This document shows positions 1 to 15,000 of a DNA stretch of 64,000 nt, one piece after another. A program made the position numbers and the translations under genes. The notes below the pieces were generated by a model that worked only from the letters and a program-made list of their open reading frames with translations, was not told the DNA's origin and searched no databases. Numbering within the stretch: position 1 is the stretch's first letter; each line of letters starts with the position of its first letter. The DNA comes from Chinchilla lanigera (Eukaryota > Chordata > Mammalia > Rodentia > Chinchillidae). Location of the stretch: positions 8,733,464 to 8,797,463 of the forward strand of contig NW_004955473.1 of NCBI RefSeq assembly GCF_000276665.1, read 5' to 3'.

Positions 1-1372
1 ACCACCAAGCAGTATACGGAGAGCAGAATAGGAAAGCTGGTAACTTCTCTGTGCTCAGCTCTTCATACCGCCCATCCAGATTTTGGAGTGCTCTCTAAGT
101 GCCACAATGGCCAAGCACTAGAACTGGAAGACGTTTATTTACCTGACCTCCTCCACTATTAATGCCCCATTTATCCCATAATACTGGCAAAGGTCTGGGA
201 GATAATATAGTGGGCGGTGAATCAGAGAAAGGACAAAGACCTGCACTGCAATCTCTTTTCCACCAATTATTAACTCTTGAAATTCACTAAAAGTCAATGG
301 TTTAATCTGTAAAATTAAGAGAATGTCTTCTATCATGGGGACACATTGGGTAGAATAATGTATGTACAATTAGCAGGACAATATAATGATCAATAAATGA
401 GGTCATTATAATTAAATATATTAAAATGTTATCATATATAAATTTGAATATAAAACTGTACAAATAATACATAATTACACATATAGTATATGTAAAATAT
501 TGAATAACATTCCCAAATATCCTCGTAGAGATCCTGACACATAAAACCGATTGCTCTATCTCCTTCGATTTTGTAATTTCTCACAAAACAATGCCCATTC
601 ATTGAAGTCAAGGACATTAATCTTTGTATTTCCTACTATCTAATGTCTTCCTAGTATACCAGAAGCATTTCATAAATCATTTTTGAGTAATTACAACCAT
701 CAGTCATTAATTATTTACACTGTAATCAACCTAATTGTATTAGAATCTTACCTACTATTCTCTATTTTATTCACATGGATATCAGTGAGTGATTCAAATG
801 CATATTACATAGTTGGTCTCTTTAAAGGACATATTGCAAACTGATTGTTTCTTCTTTAAATTATAGACCAAATAATAGTATTGTGAGGTTCCTCTGAAGC
901 AAATTGAAATAAAAGAAATGGAATTTTCTGTGTTCTGCTCTCATTTAATTTTTAAAATATGTGAATCACTTCAAATCCCTTGTATTACTACTGTCTTTTT
1001 CATAACTTTATTCTCTAGGTAACCCTTCCTGTCTTTGATCTCATTAATCGCTATGAGAAAAAGTAAATTATACTTTAATATATATTCATGTATTTACATT
1101 TCAAAAATTCTGTTAGAGAAGGAGTCCCTAGAAGGATCTCTAATCATTATATGTAGAATAACGTGTCATTGAAAAGGGGAGAAAATGAAACAAATATTGG
1201 GATTTTATTCTCTGTTCCCTACAACTCCACAATTCCTGTTCTGTTGTGCATCAGCTTGCAGTAAGAAAAACTTTAAGCTTTCTAACTAATGGTAATTTTT
1301 ATATGGTGTTTACCAATAGTAATCTGTTTATGTATTTCAATATATATATTTATATACATGCTTCTCATAATT
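1..1372. other. AT-rich intergenic DNA
   Basis: I see no gene, RNA or clear repeat in this stretch. Open frames are short, interrupted and AT-driven. Confidence 0.6.
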
Positions 1373-1381
1373 AATTTAATT

Positions 1382-1500
1382 GGTTTTTTTTGGTTTTTTT
1401 TTTTTTTTTTTTTTTGGTTTTTCTCCAGTACCGGGAACTGAACTCACGACCTTGCGCTTGCCAGGCAGGCGCTTTGCTGCTGAGCTAAATCCCCAGCCCC
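1382..1500 (-). mobile_element. ID-type tRNA-derived SINE
   Basis: On the minus strand this reads ggggctggggatttagctca followed by the tRNA-like A box and B box and ending in an A-rich tail (T-rich on the plus strand at 1382-1421). It is flanked by a 9-bp direct repeat, aatttaatt, at 1373-1381 and 1501-1509. That is the target-site duplication expected of L1-mediated insertion. Confidence 0.93.
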
Positions 1501-1509
1501 AATTTAATT

Positions 1510-4500
1510 TTTTTTTTTAAATAAAAATCTCAAAAATTTGAAAATTAGGTTCAAAAATAGAAAAAGTAGAAAATTTGATATAGATATACTGATGAAGTAT
1601 TGTATTTGTCATAGTGCTTGTTAGTAAGCAGGTAGAAAAGGATAAAATATTTTACCACATACTGATACATTTACATACCAGAAAGTTTGTAGACTTTTTA
1701 ATATTATATGTATCTGAAACTAAAACCATGGAGAGTTGGCTTTTAATCATCATTTTACAGATGAATTTACTGTGCTTGGAAAAATGATTTTGTCTACTGA
1801 CTTAAAAGTGAACCCTATGTTGCATTATGATTCAAACCAAATACTTTCTGATCTCATAACTTTTACCTTGAAAGAGTTCTCATCATCAGAAAGAAGGAAA
1901 TATATCAATTCCACTGAGATAATATCATTTATCATTAAATTACACAGTTAATTTGCTATGGGACGTTATATATAGAAGACATTGAGCAATATAATGAACA
2001 GTGCCCTTCATAACAGAATACAGTAAATGTAGAGGGGATATTCGAATAACCAATTGGCTATTGTTAATGACCTCAGAAAAATTGCTTAAAGGATAGTATT
2101 AAAGTGCAAGTGAGTGCAACTGATTCAGCAAATGCTAAGATAATATGACCCTATGATACAGTGGCCTAAGGTGATTCAAGAATAGAATAAAGAGTATGGA
2201 AATCAACCTTCAGAATACTAACTGTTTTATTTTATGTGGGCGTTGAGGGAAGTTTAACTCATTTATTCACTCAAAAATGTTTCTGACTTTTTCATATATC
2301 AACCACTGTTCTACATCTCGGGATCCAAATATATTTTTAAAATATCTTTCTCTTCCCTAAAGGGGCTTGTAGTTTAAAATAAGATAAACCAATTAGTGCA
2401 ATGAAGTAAATTAACTGTTGTAATGAAAGTATGTATATATTGCACAAATGATGCCCTTAAATATGCATGGCAGAATCAAATAAATTATAGTGCAGATAGT
2501 GTTGCAGACTTGAAAGATAAACACAAGTTTTACAGAGAGACAAGGTGATGCTGGACAATCTGCAAAAAGGACTGCCCAAAGAGAAGCATTTCATTTACAT
2601 TTTCTGATGAGCTCTGAAGTAGTATTAGTCTACATTGCTCATTATGAGAGGTCCATAGGCTTGCATAATCCACACACTTACTGATATCTATGATTTACCA
2701 AACTCTTGCTTATATCCAATTTAATAGACAAAAATATTTTTTTAGTGAGAAAGTCAGAAAAAGACATCAGGAATGGTATAAAAACTTAAAGTTTTGAATG
2801 TTTTTGAAAGTACCCATTCTATGAACTTTTGTTACCAGAAAGCCAGGGTCATGTTCCACTGTGACAAAGAATGAAACCTTGGGATGGAGGAGGTGGGGCC
2901 AAGCAAATATATTTAAAATATATTAAGTCAAAACTGTAAAAGATATAACTGCAAGGAAGTAAATCTTGCACTGCTGGGAGGGAGTTCTGCGTGGGTTACC
3001 CATGAAGGCTCTTTGCCTAGGGGGTTTTGTACATTAAAATCATCACATCTCAGAACACTCTGCTGCAATCCGAGGTCAGTACATGGGATTACAAGCAAGA
3101 AAATTTGAGAAGAATTAGGCTTATGAGAACTGAGAGTACATAGCAAACACAGCACTATTAACAGTAACTTTTCTAAAATTATCAGCACAAACAGAACAAA
3201 GACATTCTTCAGAGGGATATCAATAAAGACTTGATGTTATGCCTTATCTCTCAGTGAGTTTTTAGCACATTCCTGGGGCACAGTATCCCACCGATTTAGC
3301 ATTGGACCCTTATTTATCAGACCGTGGGAACATTGGCCTTGGCCATCATATCTCCATCTTGGGGCCTAATATTTTGTTAGCTTTCAGTCTCAGGTTTCTT
3401 ATGTTGTCCATCACTGGGTCATCCTGACTCCCTCTCAGGCCTGGCTTTCCCTATCTGCCTGTCATGCCTGCTGTAATATTATGATAATGCGGTAGAGCAG
3501 CATCCCACTTTTGCACCAATATAATGTATGGCAATAACTGTAGGCAAAACCAGATATTCCTTAAGAATCACATGTAGAATAATTTTAGTATACTTAGACA
3601 AGTGTTCTTCAGTGATTTCTAAGTAAAAGCAGAACAGGGCGTAGGATTTGGCCCAGAAAACAAAACAAAAATTAGTTACCAAGCACTGTTTGTGAAGATA
3701 GAGAACTCATTTGAAACTTGTTACAAAGTAACAGTCTTTCACTGTGTTTTCCTATAATGCATTATTTGAAAAATAATCCCCATTTTATGAAAGCAATGGA
3801 AGGAGTTACTATGCTTTTAGGTGCATTTTGAATTGGTCAGCTGAATTTTGGAATATAACTCTCAGAAACAGTGGCTTTAAGGTAAAAAGATTCTATAACA
3901 ATGATTTAAACATTTCAAAATAACTAAAAGAGAAGAAATTAATGGTTTCCAAAAGATAGAGATGATGCTATTTGAAGAGATGGAAATGCCAATTATGATG
4001 ATTTTATAATTATGTTATTTATATATATGCATAAAATTATACTACTATACCCCTTTAATAATTACAAATATTACAAGTCAATAAACAACAAAACTTGAAA
4101 AAGGTAAAAAATTGATTTAGGGTTTAACATAGTAAATGTTTAGCCATTTTTCTTGGCAGTAATTTGTTAATGACATTATTCCACTTAAAAACAGTAAAAC
4201 CATCCCATCCATAAATGTTTAGACACAAGGCATATTATACACAAAAACAGCGTGGTAAGATTAAATGTGTCTAAAAGTGATATCAAATCACTGATCTGAT
4301 GTTATGGTTTTGATTTAAAATGTTACCTACAGTTTTCAGGTGCTCAGATGTCGGGCTTGTTCTGAAGAGTAGGGCACTAGAAACATGGACATGAAAGGGT
4401 ATGTTCTTATCCTTGGCATGTCGCGTCTGCCTCTGCTCCTGGCTGCCATGTCTTTGGCAATTTTCCTCTGCCAAACTATTCCACCTGCCATTTCTAACTT

Positions 4501-5429
4501 GCAGTCAACTGGCTGCTGCCTAAAAACTGAATCAAAATTAGTTTCTCTTCCTTCATTTTGAGAATATCCAATATTTTTGCCTTGGTTGGGAAAGTGAACA
4601 ATATAGCTGATATAACATTTGGTTTGGTATAACAATACTGTTTGAAAGAAAGGTCTTCCAGGAAACTGTGCGAGTGTCTCCTACTTATCCCATGATATAA
4701 ATACACCCATTTTGGGTATGCAATAATGCTGAGATTCTACTTTAAATTTATACTACCTAGTCATAGTGATGCTTGTCTTTCAAGTTGGCATAAGACATGA
4801 AAGCTAGAAATTCTTTTATGAAATTTGGGGTAGATGTCTCCATGGCTGAAAAGGGAACACACAGAAATCACTGACAATAGAGTACTATGCATGCAGTCTA
4901 ACTGTGTAATGTTTTCTGGGGCTAACTGTCACATCAATCAATCCAGAGATTCACAGAAATAGAATGTTAACCTTTTGGAAAACACAGTAAATTATACTGT
5001 GAATAGATGCAGAAATAATTACTACGGAGGCAAGAGAACAGTAAGAAATTAGAAAAACTACAAAATATCAGGTAGCAAAAGGCCCTCCTTATTTCATATC
5101 ACTGCTTTATGCTTTATATATGTTTTGCCTATTAATCTGGTTGTTAATCACATGATAATTACTTATATAATAACTTATAAGATGAATAAATGAATCTGAT
5201 GCTGGCAAAATAAAATTGGGTGGAGGGAAGAGAAAAAAAGAAACATGATATGTTATTTACATGTACAAATTCCCCACAATGAATGTAATCATTATGTGCT
5301 GAAAACATGTCTTAATAAAAATGAAATTTTTTTCAAAAATTAAAACGTAGTTAAATCATGTTAAAGTTTTTGCTATGCCAGTCAAACAAAGTTACAGGGA
5401 TTCTAAAATTTCATTCCATAAGTATTCAG
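1510..5429. other. Intergenic DNA, mostly unique
   Basis: There is no supportable gene. Short frames at 1736-1951, 2928-3188 and 4283-4706 show no recognisable domain. About 2250-2440 resembles the start of an old interspersed mammalian repeat, with a run around ttcactcaaaaatgtttctg followed by wording like 'ccactgttctacatctc'. The rest shows nothing I can name. Confidence 0.5.
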
Positions 5430-6440
5430 TTAATATCAGCTAACTACATCTATGACAGGTTAGATACTGGAGATAGAGTAGTGACCAAAATGGACACTCC
5501 CTCTGCCCTCATGGAGTGTTTATTCATTTACAGTTTTGGAAGAAGCAGGCGTTAAACAAACGGTCACATAAATAGCCGTGAAGTTCTGATGTGATCATAG
5601 TCACATAACAACTTTATAATAAAATTCATGCACAATAGGTGAACAGAGGTCTGATGGGGTCAAGGTCAAAAGTGATTTCTCCAAGAAAGTTACACTTGAT
5701 CTAAAAGATGAGAGGTAAGAAGTGGAAAAGGTCAGGTCTATATCAAGGTAAAAGCTGGGAAGACATATGAGCACAAAGGATGCCTGGCAGAGAAAACTGC
5801 CTGCAAAAATGACCTGAGGCACAAAGTTATGTCACTCTGTTGAAGAAATTTAAAAGGGTCAAACTTGCTGAAGCAGAAAATGAGAATGTGGTAGAATACA
5901 GGTCATGTGATGATGGGATTTGTAACCTGTGTTAAGCACTTTGATGTTCATTTTGAGACAATGGTCAAATATTTCTTGTTTTAAATTGGTGCAGAATTGC
6001 TTTATGCGAAGCTTTACTCAGGCTGCAGTGTGGAGAACTAAGTGGAAGAGAGCAAGAATAGTTGCAGGAAAAGCACTCAGCAGGTTGTTGTAAATGCGAA
6101 AGCCAAACAGAGGTTTGGGAAAAAGGGGTATTACTGGCAATATTGACAAGAGAACAGAGATATGCTAAAGGATGAAATGTTGGGAGTGAAGATGAGGGAG
6201 AGACGGGGGTCAAAGACAGCTCTTAAGAATCTGGTCTGCACAGGTGAATGCATAGTGGTACCATTCATTAAGACAGGAAATAATAAAAGTTCTAGCACAT
6301 GGGAGTTGAAATCAAGAACTTCAAGTTATCCATCTGAATCTGAAGATCGATTTTGATATTAACGGTGGCAAGTAGAAAGGTGGACATGATCCATAAGTTT
6401 GGGATGAAAATATAAAAAATTAGGAAACTTTGGCATACAC
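5430..6440 (+). repeat. Ancient mammalian interspersed repeat, about 1 kb
   Basis: Phrases typical of one old mammalian repeat family occur in collinear order. Examples are 'ggagatagagtagtgaccaa', 'cctctgccctcatggagtg', 'gatgcctggcagagaaaac', 'gacctgaggcacaaag' and 'atgagggagagacgggggtc'. I cannot name the subfamily with certainty. It is diverged and shows no coding capacity. Confidence 0.5.
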
Positions 6441-7165
6441 AGTGCGTTTGAAATTAAGGGTAAGTTGATATCAAACTTTAGGAAAATAATACTTATGTAT
6501 CTATAGCCAGTGACAGCATTGCAGAATGTGGAATATAATGGATTCTCCATTAATTTCCTAGACTCTACCTCATCCAGATTTTCATTTATGTGCCTATCTG
6601 ATATTAACATATGATCCATATCACTATTATTTCAGTCACTTCCATTCAAGTTCATTATTACTAATGTAGAAAATGCTACAAATCTTAGATATCAAGTCTC
6701 TCTTGAGACTAAAATGTACATATTTATATCAACAGCTACTAATAATAAGAATCTAAATTTGAAGGTTTCATAGGTAAGCCTTTCCAAAATGGCCCTGTAT
6801 GATGTGGTAGGATACTATAAGTTTTTTCCCACAACACATTCTTCTCATATTAATGTTCATCTATAGGGTTGGCAAAAAAATATTTATATAAATAAGGAGC
6901 TGATTCTACAAATAATTTGTTACTGTGTGCATTCATATTTGGTGGTCAGGAATGTGCATTTGTGCTACTATTCAATATAGTGGGCACTCAAAACTAGCTA
7001 GCATAGCTAGCAATTTGTTTATGTAAAGTTAAATGAGGGAATGGAGAGAAGACAGGGTTTAAAATAAATGTCATAAAAATTTATAATCTGTCAGATGATG
7101 TTTCCAGTTCTGTGTGTACCCTCACTGTGCTATTCTCCGTGCCACATATACAGTATATATACACA
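6441..7165. other. AT-rich intergenic DNA
   Basis: No gene is visible. A small perfect palindrome, gctagc-ata-gctagc, lies near 6997-7011. Confidence 0.5.
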
Positions 7166-7201
7166 CAATAAATATATATATATATATATATATGTATATA
7201 T
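7166..7201. repeat. (TA)n microsatellite
   Basis: A run of alternating TA with a short ACAC lead-in. Confidence 0.9.
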
Positions 7202-7234
7202 TACATCATCCCAGTCACCTCAAGGAACGCATGC

Positions 7235-7350
7235 TATTAGTTTTCCTTTATACAGATAAGGAAATGAATGTAAAGTGAATATAATAACCAGCCAGTTCCA
7301 AGGCCAAGAAGCCGTAGAACCAGAATTCAAACCATGTTGTCTGACTTCAG
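7235..7350 (+). mobile_element. MIR SINE remnant
   Basis: A diverged match to the MIR core layout: 'tttatacagataaggaaatga', then a gap, then 'agaaccagaattcaaaccatg' and 'ctgacttcagtgg'. This order (ACAGAT-AGGAAA, then CCAGAATTCAAACC, then CTGACTYC) is characteristic of MIR in the plus orientation. Confidence 0.7.
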
Positions 7351-9109
7351 TGGATACTTTCTTCAGTCATTACATGGTAGTATCTCCCATAAAAATAACC
7401 ATCACTGAATCTGCCTTCACATATGGCATAGCCCAATCTGGGGCTCTGACACATTTTTTCTCCTAATAAGTTGGAGAAACTCATTTCATAATAAAAGTAA
7501 GAATGTGATAATGCTTTCCTTCTTATCTCACTCGGTAGAATATGTCTTTGGAGAGGGCAAGGTATACCTTGCTGAGTCATCTATAGCAGTTTGTGTATTG
7601 TGGGGTCTGGCAGAAGCCTCCCATATGACTACTGACTAGACTCAGTGCTGCGCATCTGAGGAGACTTCACTTGGTCACAGCTGGAAATGACATGACTGCG
7701 TTATAGAGATTGAAAATTTATTCAGTTTAATCACTGAAGTATAGCTTGCCTCTGTCTGTTATAAATAACAGGATATCATCACCGCATATGATTTTAAAAT
7801 AAGACTAATTAACTATATTTCCTTTTTGTGACATTTATACTTCTTGATAAAGATAATTAAAGAGGTATATTTTCAAATATAGAAAATATGTCACAAAATA
7901 TTTTTTAAAACAGCCTTATTTTATATCTATATTCAACATTGGAAGTGATGATACAATCCCATTTCTGAAGACAGATGCCCGCATATATCTCCATTCCTGG
8001 GAATGTGTTCCAGTTTCTAAAGCTTGCATTCCTATAGAAAATTATATAAAAAACTTTGAGAATTGAATACTTCCTCAGAAATGCTACTGACCCAGCAGTC
8101 TATTTTTCCTGCCTTTCTGTCAACTCTAAGTGCTTTTGTCCTGAGACTACTATAGTTTAAAAGGTAAAAGTATTCACAGAAAACAATTCAAATCGTATTT
8201 AACTAAACTTATATTCATGAACTCATAGAAATGTAATGATACCACTGAGAAGTAATAAATCTCTTCTAACTAACTTTACTTTGGTGAACTAACTTCATTA
8301 TTTTTCTGGTAATGCCTATGATCCTGGGTTTTATTCCCAGCACTACAAAAATGCAGATACCTGAAATTTTTGTCATCATGGCACTACATTTACAACACCA
8401 ATGACAAATACATTGTTTATGATATTATAAGATAGTATGTTTCCTAAAAATGGAAGCAATCCTATAAAATTATTATTCAAAATTGAAAGCTCATATATAG
8501 AACTATCCATTCCTTGACATCACCTTCCTTTGTTCTAGAAGTTGTTTTCATATCTTTAAATAAAACACTCAGAGAAATTTGAAATGTAGACATAATATAA
8601 GTGTATTTCAGGTATAATATTCTAGATGAATTTAACAGACATCATTTAGCAATACAAAATCCTAACATGAACTTTGACTAGAGACATTTTATACATTTAT
8701 ACTAGAGACATTTTGTTTGTGCATCTATATTTCATAAATGCATTAACAAAAATATGGAGACATATAAGATCAGGATTACTTATATGTTTTTTTTATCAAA
8801 CATAAAAAAGTAAATGTGAATATATATGATGTCACATAAATTTTAATAAAGGAATTTGTAAACAAGCAAATATGTTCCAAAGATCATAGTTTTGCCTTAA
8901 AACATCATATGGGAAATGTTACAAATCATTCACACTCAATATTTGTTATTTTAGGAATCGTGCTATGTTTCAGAAACACACAAGACATAATCTCTGTAGA
9001 TTACATCATTTAAAGAGAAAGAGAAAACAGGACAAAACAAAGAAACAGAAAATTTTTATTTATTGAAGAATACAGAGTAGTCATCACAAAAGTGTTGGGG
9101 TCAAACAAG
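7351..9109. other. AT-rich intergenic DNA
   Basis: No gene is visible. A possible tail of a degraded ID-related SINE ('gatcctgggttttattccca') lies near 8320-8345. A short imperfect duplication of 'actagagacatttt' lies at about 8678-8715. Confidence 0.5.
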
Positions 9110-9345
9110 TTTTCATATCTTGACTTTTGCATTAACTAGTTGGGTGTTTATTGAGTCACTCTTTTTTCTGAGCTTCACTTTCCTCCTTTTAAGGTATGAT
9201 AATAAAAATAGCACCAAAATTATAAATTTATTGTGATGCCAAAAACATATAAAGCTTTTGGCACTTGAAATGTTTAGCACAGCCTTCAAGCCCATGATGC
9301 AAATAGGCATTTAGTAAATAATAGCTGCTATAAGCATTGTTTATT
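9110..9345 (+). mobile_element. MIR/L2-type remnant
   Basis: The order 'ttgcattaactagttgggtg', 'gagcttcactttcctcc', 'tgataataaaaatagcacc' and 'aggcatttagtaaataatag' follows the layout of MIR, whose 3' end is shared with L2, on the plus strand. It is strongly diverged and non-coding. Confidence 0.65.
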
Positions 9346-10510
9346 TTTGCAAAACGAAATGTGTATATGTATGCATAGCCAAATAAATGGATACATCCCA
9401 AATATTTTAGCCTACTTTGTTCTACCACAACAGCCATGAAGTCTTAATACTAGGAAGTCTTAAAAACCATGTCATAAAGTTTTAATAAAACTATTCCATG
9501 AAGTCATACTGTTAATTTTGCTATTTTAGAATTCAAAAACAGAAATAAAGCATATTTCTGTCAATGTTAAGTGAAAGGAATCTGTGGTCAGTTATTCTCC
9601 AGTGATATCACTTGGAATTATGAAGTCATCAGCATTCTTTTTCAACAAGTTACTACCTACCCACCAGCCCACCATATTCTTGATATGGCTTCCACATGGG
9701 GTGAAATATTGAATGTGGTGGGCACTGGACTGCAGCAGCTGGATTGCCAGGTAAAACAGAACCAGAATTTCTGTGTTTGGATTACGTGCACTTGTGGTAA
9801 TTTTACAAAATGGGTGAGGACTGAGGAAGAGGGGACAAGGATGGCCACAAAGAGCTCCAATGAACCCCATGATGATTCCAAATAATAATTCACCCTCCCC
9901 CATAAGCCCCCAACACTCAGCAGAAACATTTTCTGGGGAAGACAGTGTGTAAACAGCTTTTTGCTGGCCAACAGCTACCAGCCCAATGTATCATTGCATA
10001 ACTGGGCATGCCCTGGTATGGACCTGCTCTTAGATTGGCTGCCTGGAAACTACAGAGTACATAGTGAGATCTGCCTTCTGAGGCTTCCAATCCCATGCCC
10101 CAGCTATCTAAACCCACACAATTGTGTCTATGTTGCTCCTCTGAAAAATTATTCCTCACAGTTCGTTACTGGAAATTCTCCATATTCCTCAGGCCTTTGC
10201 CCCAACACCCCAGAATTCTTCCTCTGACTGGAAGCCTGGGACTGACTGTGTAGATGCAAATTTCCTTCATGGAGGAGGGTCTCACTTGTCTTGTGGGAAC
10301 TCTTCTCCTTTCAACCAGCTCAGTGCTCTGAAGTTCAAGAGAATTCAAGGTCATAGATCATTTTTTTGGTCACCCTTAACCCCTCTACCACCACATCACA
10401 CCACTGCAGCCTTCTTAAATTTCTAAGGCTACTTCTGGCCAAAGCTTGCACTACCCTACCACCACGAGCAGGGATCTAGGGGTGTGCATTTGGGAAGACA
10501 CCCTTCAGCC
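9346..10510. other. Region upstream of the DCAF12-like gene
   Basis: From about 9600 the base composition becomes more GC-balanced. Several overlapping short frames on both strands (9571-9885, 9961-10227, 9592-10159) lack known domains or one dominant reading frame, so I do not call a gene. I see no defined repeat here. Part could be distal regulatory DNA or the 5' UTR exon of the downstream gene, but the sequence alone does not show it. Confidence 0.4.
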
Positions 10511-10514
10511 ATAA

Positions 10515-10660
10515 ATCTATATCTATCTTTGTCTCTATCCATCTCTATGTCTATCTGTCTCTCTATCTGTCTCTCTATCTGTCTCTCTATTTCTATCTCA
10601 ATCTCATCTCTATCTCTATCTCTATCCCTATCTCTATCTCTATCCATATCATCTATATCT
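10515..10660 (+). repeat. TATCTC/TCTA-type microsatellite
   Basis: About 145 bp of imperfect ctat/ctc units on the plus strand, including repeated 'ctgtctctctat' 12-mers. The frames through it on both strands encode only low-complexity peptides (I/S/L runs, or D-R repeats), so it is not a gene. Confidence 0.95.
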
Positions 10661-10924
10661 ATATATTGCTAGCAGGGAGCGGGTGTCTACCACTCAAGGG
10701 TCTCCCAGTATTAGATCAGGTGCACATTTTATTTGCGCTGTATTCACAAATGATCATGGTCAATGATTCTTCTAGGCTCTTGCTTGACTGTATTTCAAGT
10801 TTCAGATTTTATTCAAGTAGGGAATTTAAGGCTAGTTGGCTGCTGTGGTAAAGGTGCTAAGTGGCTCCTTGTGGATACTGGAAATCCTGGAGCACAATCC
10901 TCCAGGAATCTCCCCAGAGGTAAT

Positions 10925-12816
<1,892 letters not shown>

Positions 12817-13039
12817 GGATCCTGACCTCATTTTCAAAGTGAACAAATTTGTCTTTCATTTCAGTTTAAATTTCTTCACTTTTAAGTTAGGCTTGTAACT
12901 CTGTGTGTCTTTTGTGTTCCAGGTGGCATTGTCTTAACCTACCTGTTCTTAGTGTGTTAGGCATTGACATAGTCAGAAAGGGACACAGAAAGACAGTGAA
13001 CAGAGCTGGTACTTTTGGCAGTAAAAATTTGACTTTAAA

Positions 13040-13225
13040 TCCAGTCCTAGTGATGCAAGTCTATAATCCCAGTACTCTAGGAGCCCGAGGCAGGAGGATC
13101 CCAAATTCAAATCCTGTGCAATTTAACAATTTAACTAGACTCTGTTTTAAAATTAGAGTTGTGGATGTAGTTCAGTGTGAAAGCCCTAGATTCAATCCCC
13201 TAGTACTAGGAAAAACAAAACAAAC
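13040..13225 (+). mobile_element. B1-dID composite SINE
   Basis: A 7SL-derived B1 part ('tgatgcaagtctataatccc', 'gaggcaggaggatc') is followed by an ID-like part ('gatgtagttcagtgtgaaag', 'gattcaatcccctagtac') and an A-rich end. This B1-plus-ID order is typical of SINEs in non-muroid rodents. Confidence 0.8.
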
Positions 13226-14472
13226 AAAGACTTTTCTGAACCTTCCCCCAAAGCACTATGTTTTTGACTTCTTCAAATAATTTCAGTTAGATCTTAAAAT
13301 GAGCTTCCTTTTGAAAGATTCGTATATCCTCTTTCTTTAGCCTAATGCAGTCTTTCATCACATTATAATTTAGTACCTCAGTTTTACCTGTATTTCAATT
13401 GTATGTTCAAATATTTTACACATTTTAGATGTATGAGATTTTTGGAAAATGTGTGCTAAAAACGTCTTTTATGGTTGATCTAAGGAACAATACGTTGCTT
13501 ATAGCCCTAATGTAGTTCAAATTCTAGATCACTAACATTTGTTGTACATTTTTTTTTAAATGTTGGGAACTAGGTATTTTGTGGGTACATAGAAAGCTTT
13601 ACAATTATATTCTCTAGTTAAAGAATTTTATCATATTGTTCATAATTTTAATTAACAATTTTGATTATTGGATAGAATTTGAGAATCATTATCCCCAGAC
13701 ACTCACACTTCTTTATTAAAGGTTCTAGATTAGGGCCTGCTTTCCTGGGTAGCACTTATGCTACAGATTTTCAGAGCTAATGCAAACTGGCATATAGGCA
13801 GCAGGGCACACAGGAAGGTATTTGGGGGAGTAAACATTTCTTTAAAGTTCAAGTAACACCAACCAGATAACTATTTACTGTGAAAGGCCAGCACTTGTGC
13901 TTGCAGTTGAGTTTGCTGTTTTTGAATTGAATATATGGACAATTCTTTCATGTGAATTAATTATGATTATGGGATATGTTGCACAAAATTGTGTCCAGTA
14001 TCTTAGTAATTGAGAATGAGACTATAAAGCTTTTGAATGGTTAAATATATTCTTTATTTTTGTAATTGTCCTAGAAATGTATTTATAAAAGTCACAATTT
14101 TCCAGTAGAGAAAATGGAGCTGAAACATCAGCTATGCACACATTACCTTGTATATTTTGTTTTGAAAGGGAAACATGTTTGTAGGTCAAAGAATTAAGCA
14201 GTATCTTGAGCACTTCATTTAAAAATATCTAGGTATAAGCTAGGATGGTTAGGTGTGTTTTTAAAAATTATTTAGCTTTTTTTGTATTTGCACAAATGTA
14301 CATGTAAGTACTTAAATATGCAGTGTGTATATGTTTTTGTCAATTTCAATATGAGAAGGCAAAGATGTGTATCATTTTACATATGCAACTATTTCTAACA
14401 TTTTAAACTATATCAATTCTTACCTCTTGGTCTTTTGTTTATATCAATTTAAACTAATTAACATATGTGTAT

Positions 14473-14484
14473 AATAAAAATAAA
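14473..14484 (+). promoter_or_regulatory. Tandem AATAAA polyadenylation signals
   Basis: Two AATAAA hexamers lie back to back (14473-14478 and 14479-14484). They are the first canonical signals after the DCAF12-like stop codon on the plus strand. Use by the gene is inferred from position only. Confidence 0.3.
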
Positions 14485-14500
14485 GCATACCTTATCAAAG

Positions 14501-14896
14501 ATGTACAGCGAAAAGTAAGTTTCACTCACCACCAACTTTAGCCTTTTGCCTTACAACATCATCAGTATATTTTGAGTGTGTAGCTATTTAGAGATAGTTC
14601 ATACATAGCTAAGGATATATGTACATATATATAATTTGCACACAAATGATAACATAAACCTTACATATCTATGCCCTTTTAGTCACAAAATCCTGGCATT
14701 ATGTCTTAAACATCCCTAGTTAAATCATTTTTATTGCATAATATCCCACTATATGGTTGGAATATATATTTACTTATTATATTTCTGATGACCATTGTTG
14801 TTGGTGCTTATTTTATTTTTGTACGTTCTGCAATGATTATTTAGGTGAATGCATTTTTACACATATGGGGAAGTGTATCTGCAGGACAAATTCTTT
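14501..14896. other. AT-rich DNA
   Basis: No gene or recognisable repeat is visible. Confidence 0.5.
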
Positions 14897-15000
14897 TATT
14901 TTTGTTTTTTGTTTTTTTTTCCAGTACCAGGAATCGAACTCATGACCTTGCACTTGCCAGGCAGGTGCTGTGCTGCTGAGCTAAATCCCCAGCCCCTCTG
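14897..15000 (-). mobile_element. ID-type tRNA-derived SINE
   Basis: The plus strand shows the reverse complement: a T-rich tail, 'ccagtaccaggaatcgaact', 'gccaggcaggtgctgtgctg' and 'agctaaatccccagcccc'. The imperfect direct repeat ggacaaattYttt occurs at 14884-14896 and from 15003. Confidence 0.92.

Larger units (their letters stand above)
12817..14500 (+). other. Probable 3' UTR and downstream flank
   Basis: No coding frame continues. The 125-codon frame at 12903-13280 runs through a SINE and is not a gene. The first good polyadenylation signals downstream are overlapping AATAAA hexamers at 14473-14484, and a weaker ATTAAA lies at 13715-13720. A 3' UTR of up to about 1.7 kb is therefore an inference. 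Confidence 0.4.

Noticed and set aside
9571..10227. Overlapping 80-104 codon frames on both strands upstream of the gene
   Set aside because: Similar openness in several frames on both strands, no domain and no conserved-looking motif. I cannot support a gene.
10456..10672. Open frames made of D-R or I-S repeats
   Set aside because: They are translations of a pyrimidine microsatellite.
12903..13280. 125-codon frame just downstream of the WD40 gene
   Set aside because: Most of it is a B1-dID SINE read through, so not a second gene or extension.
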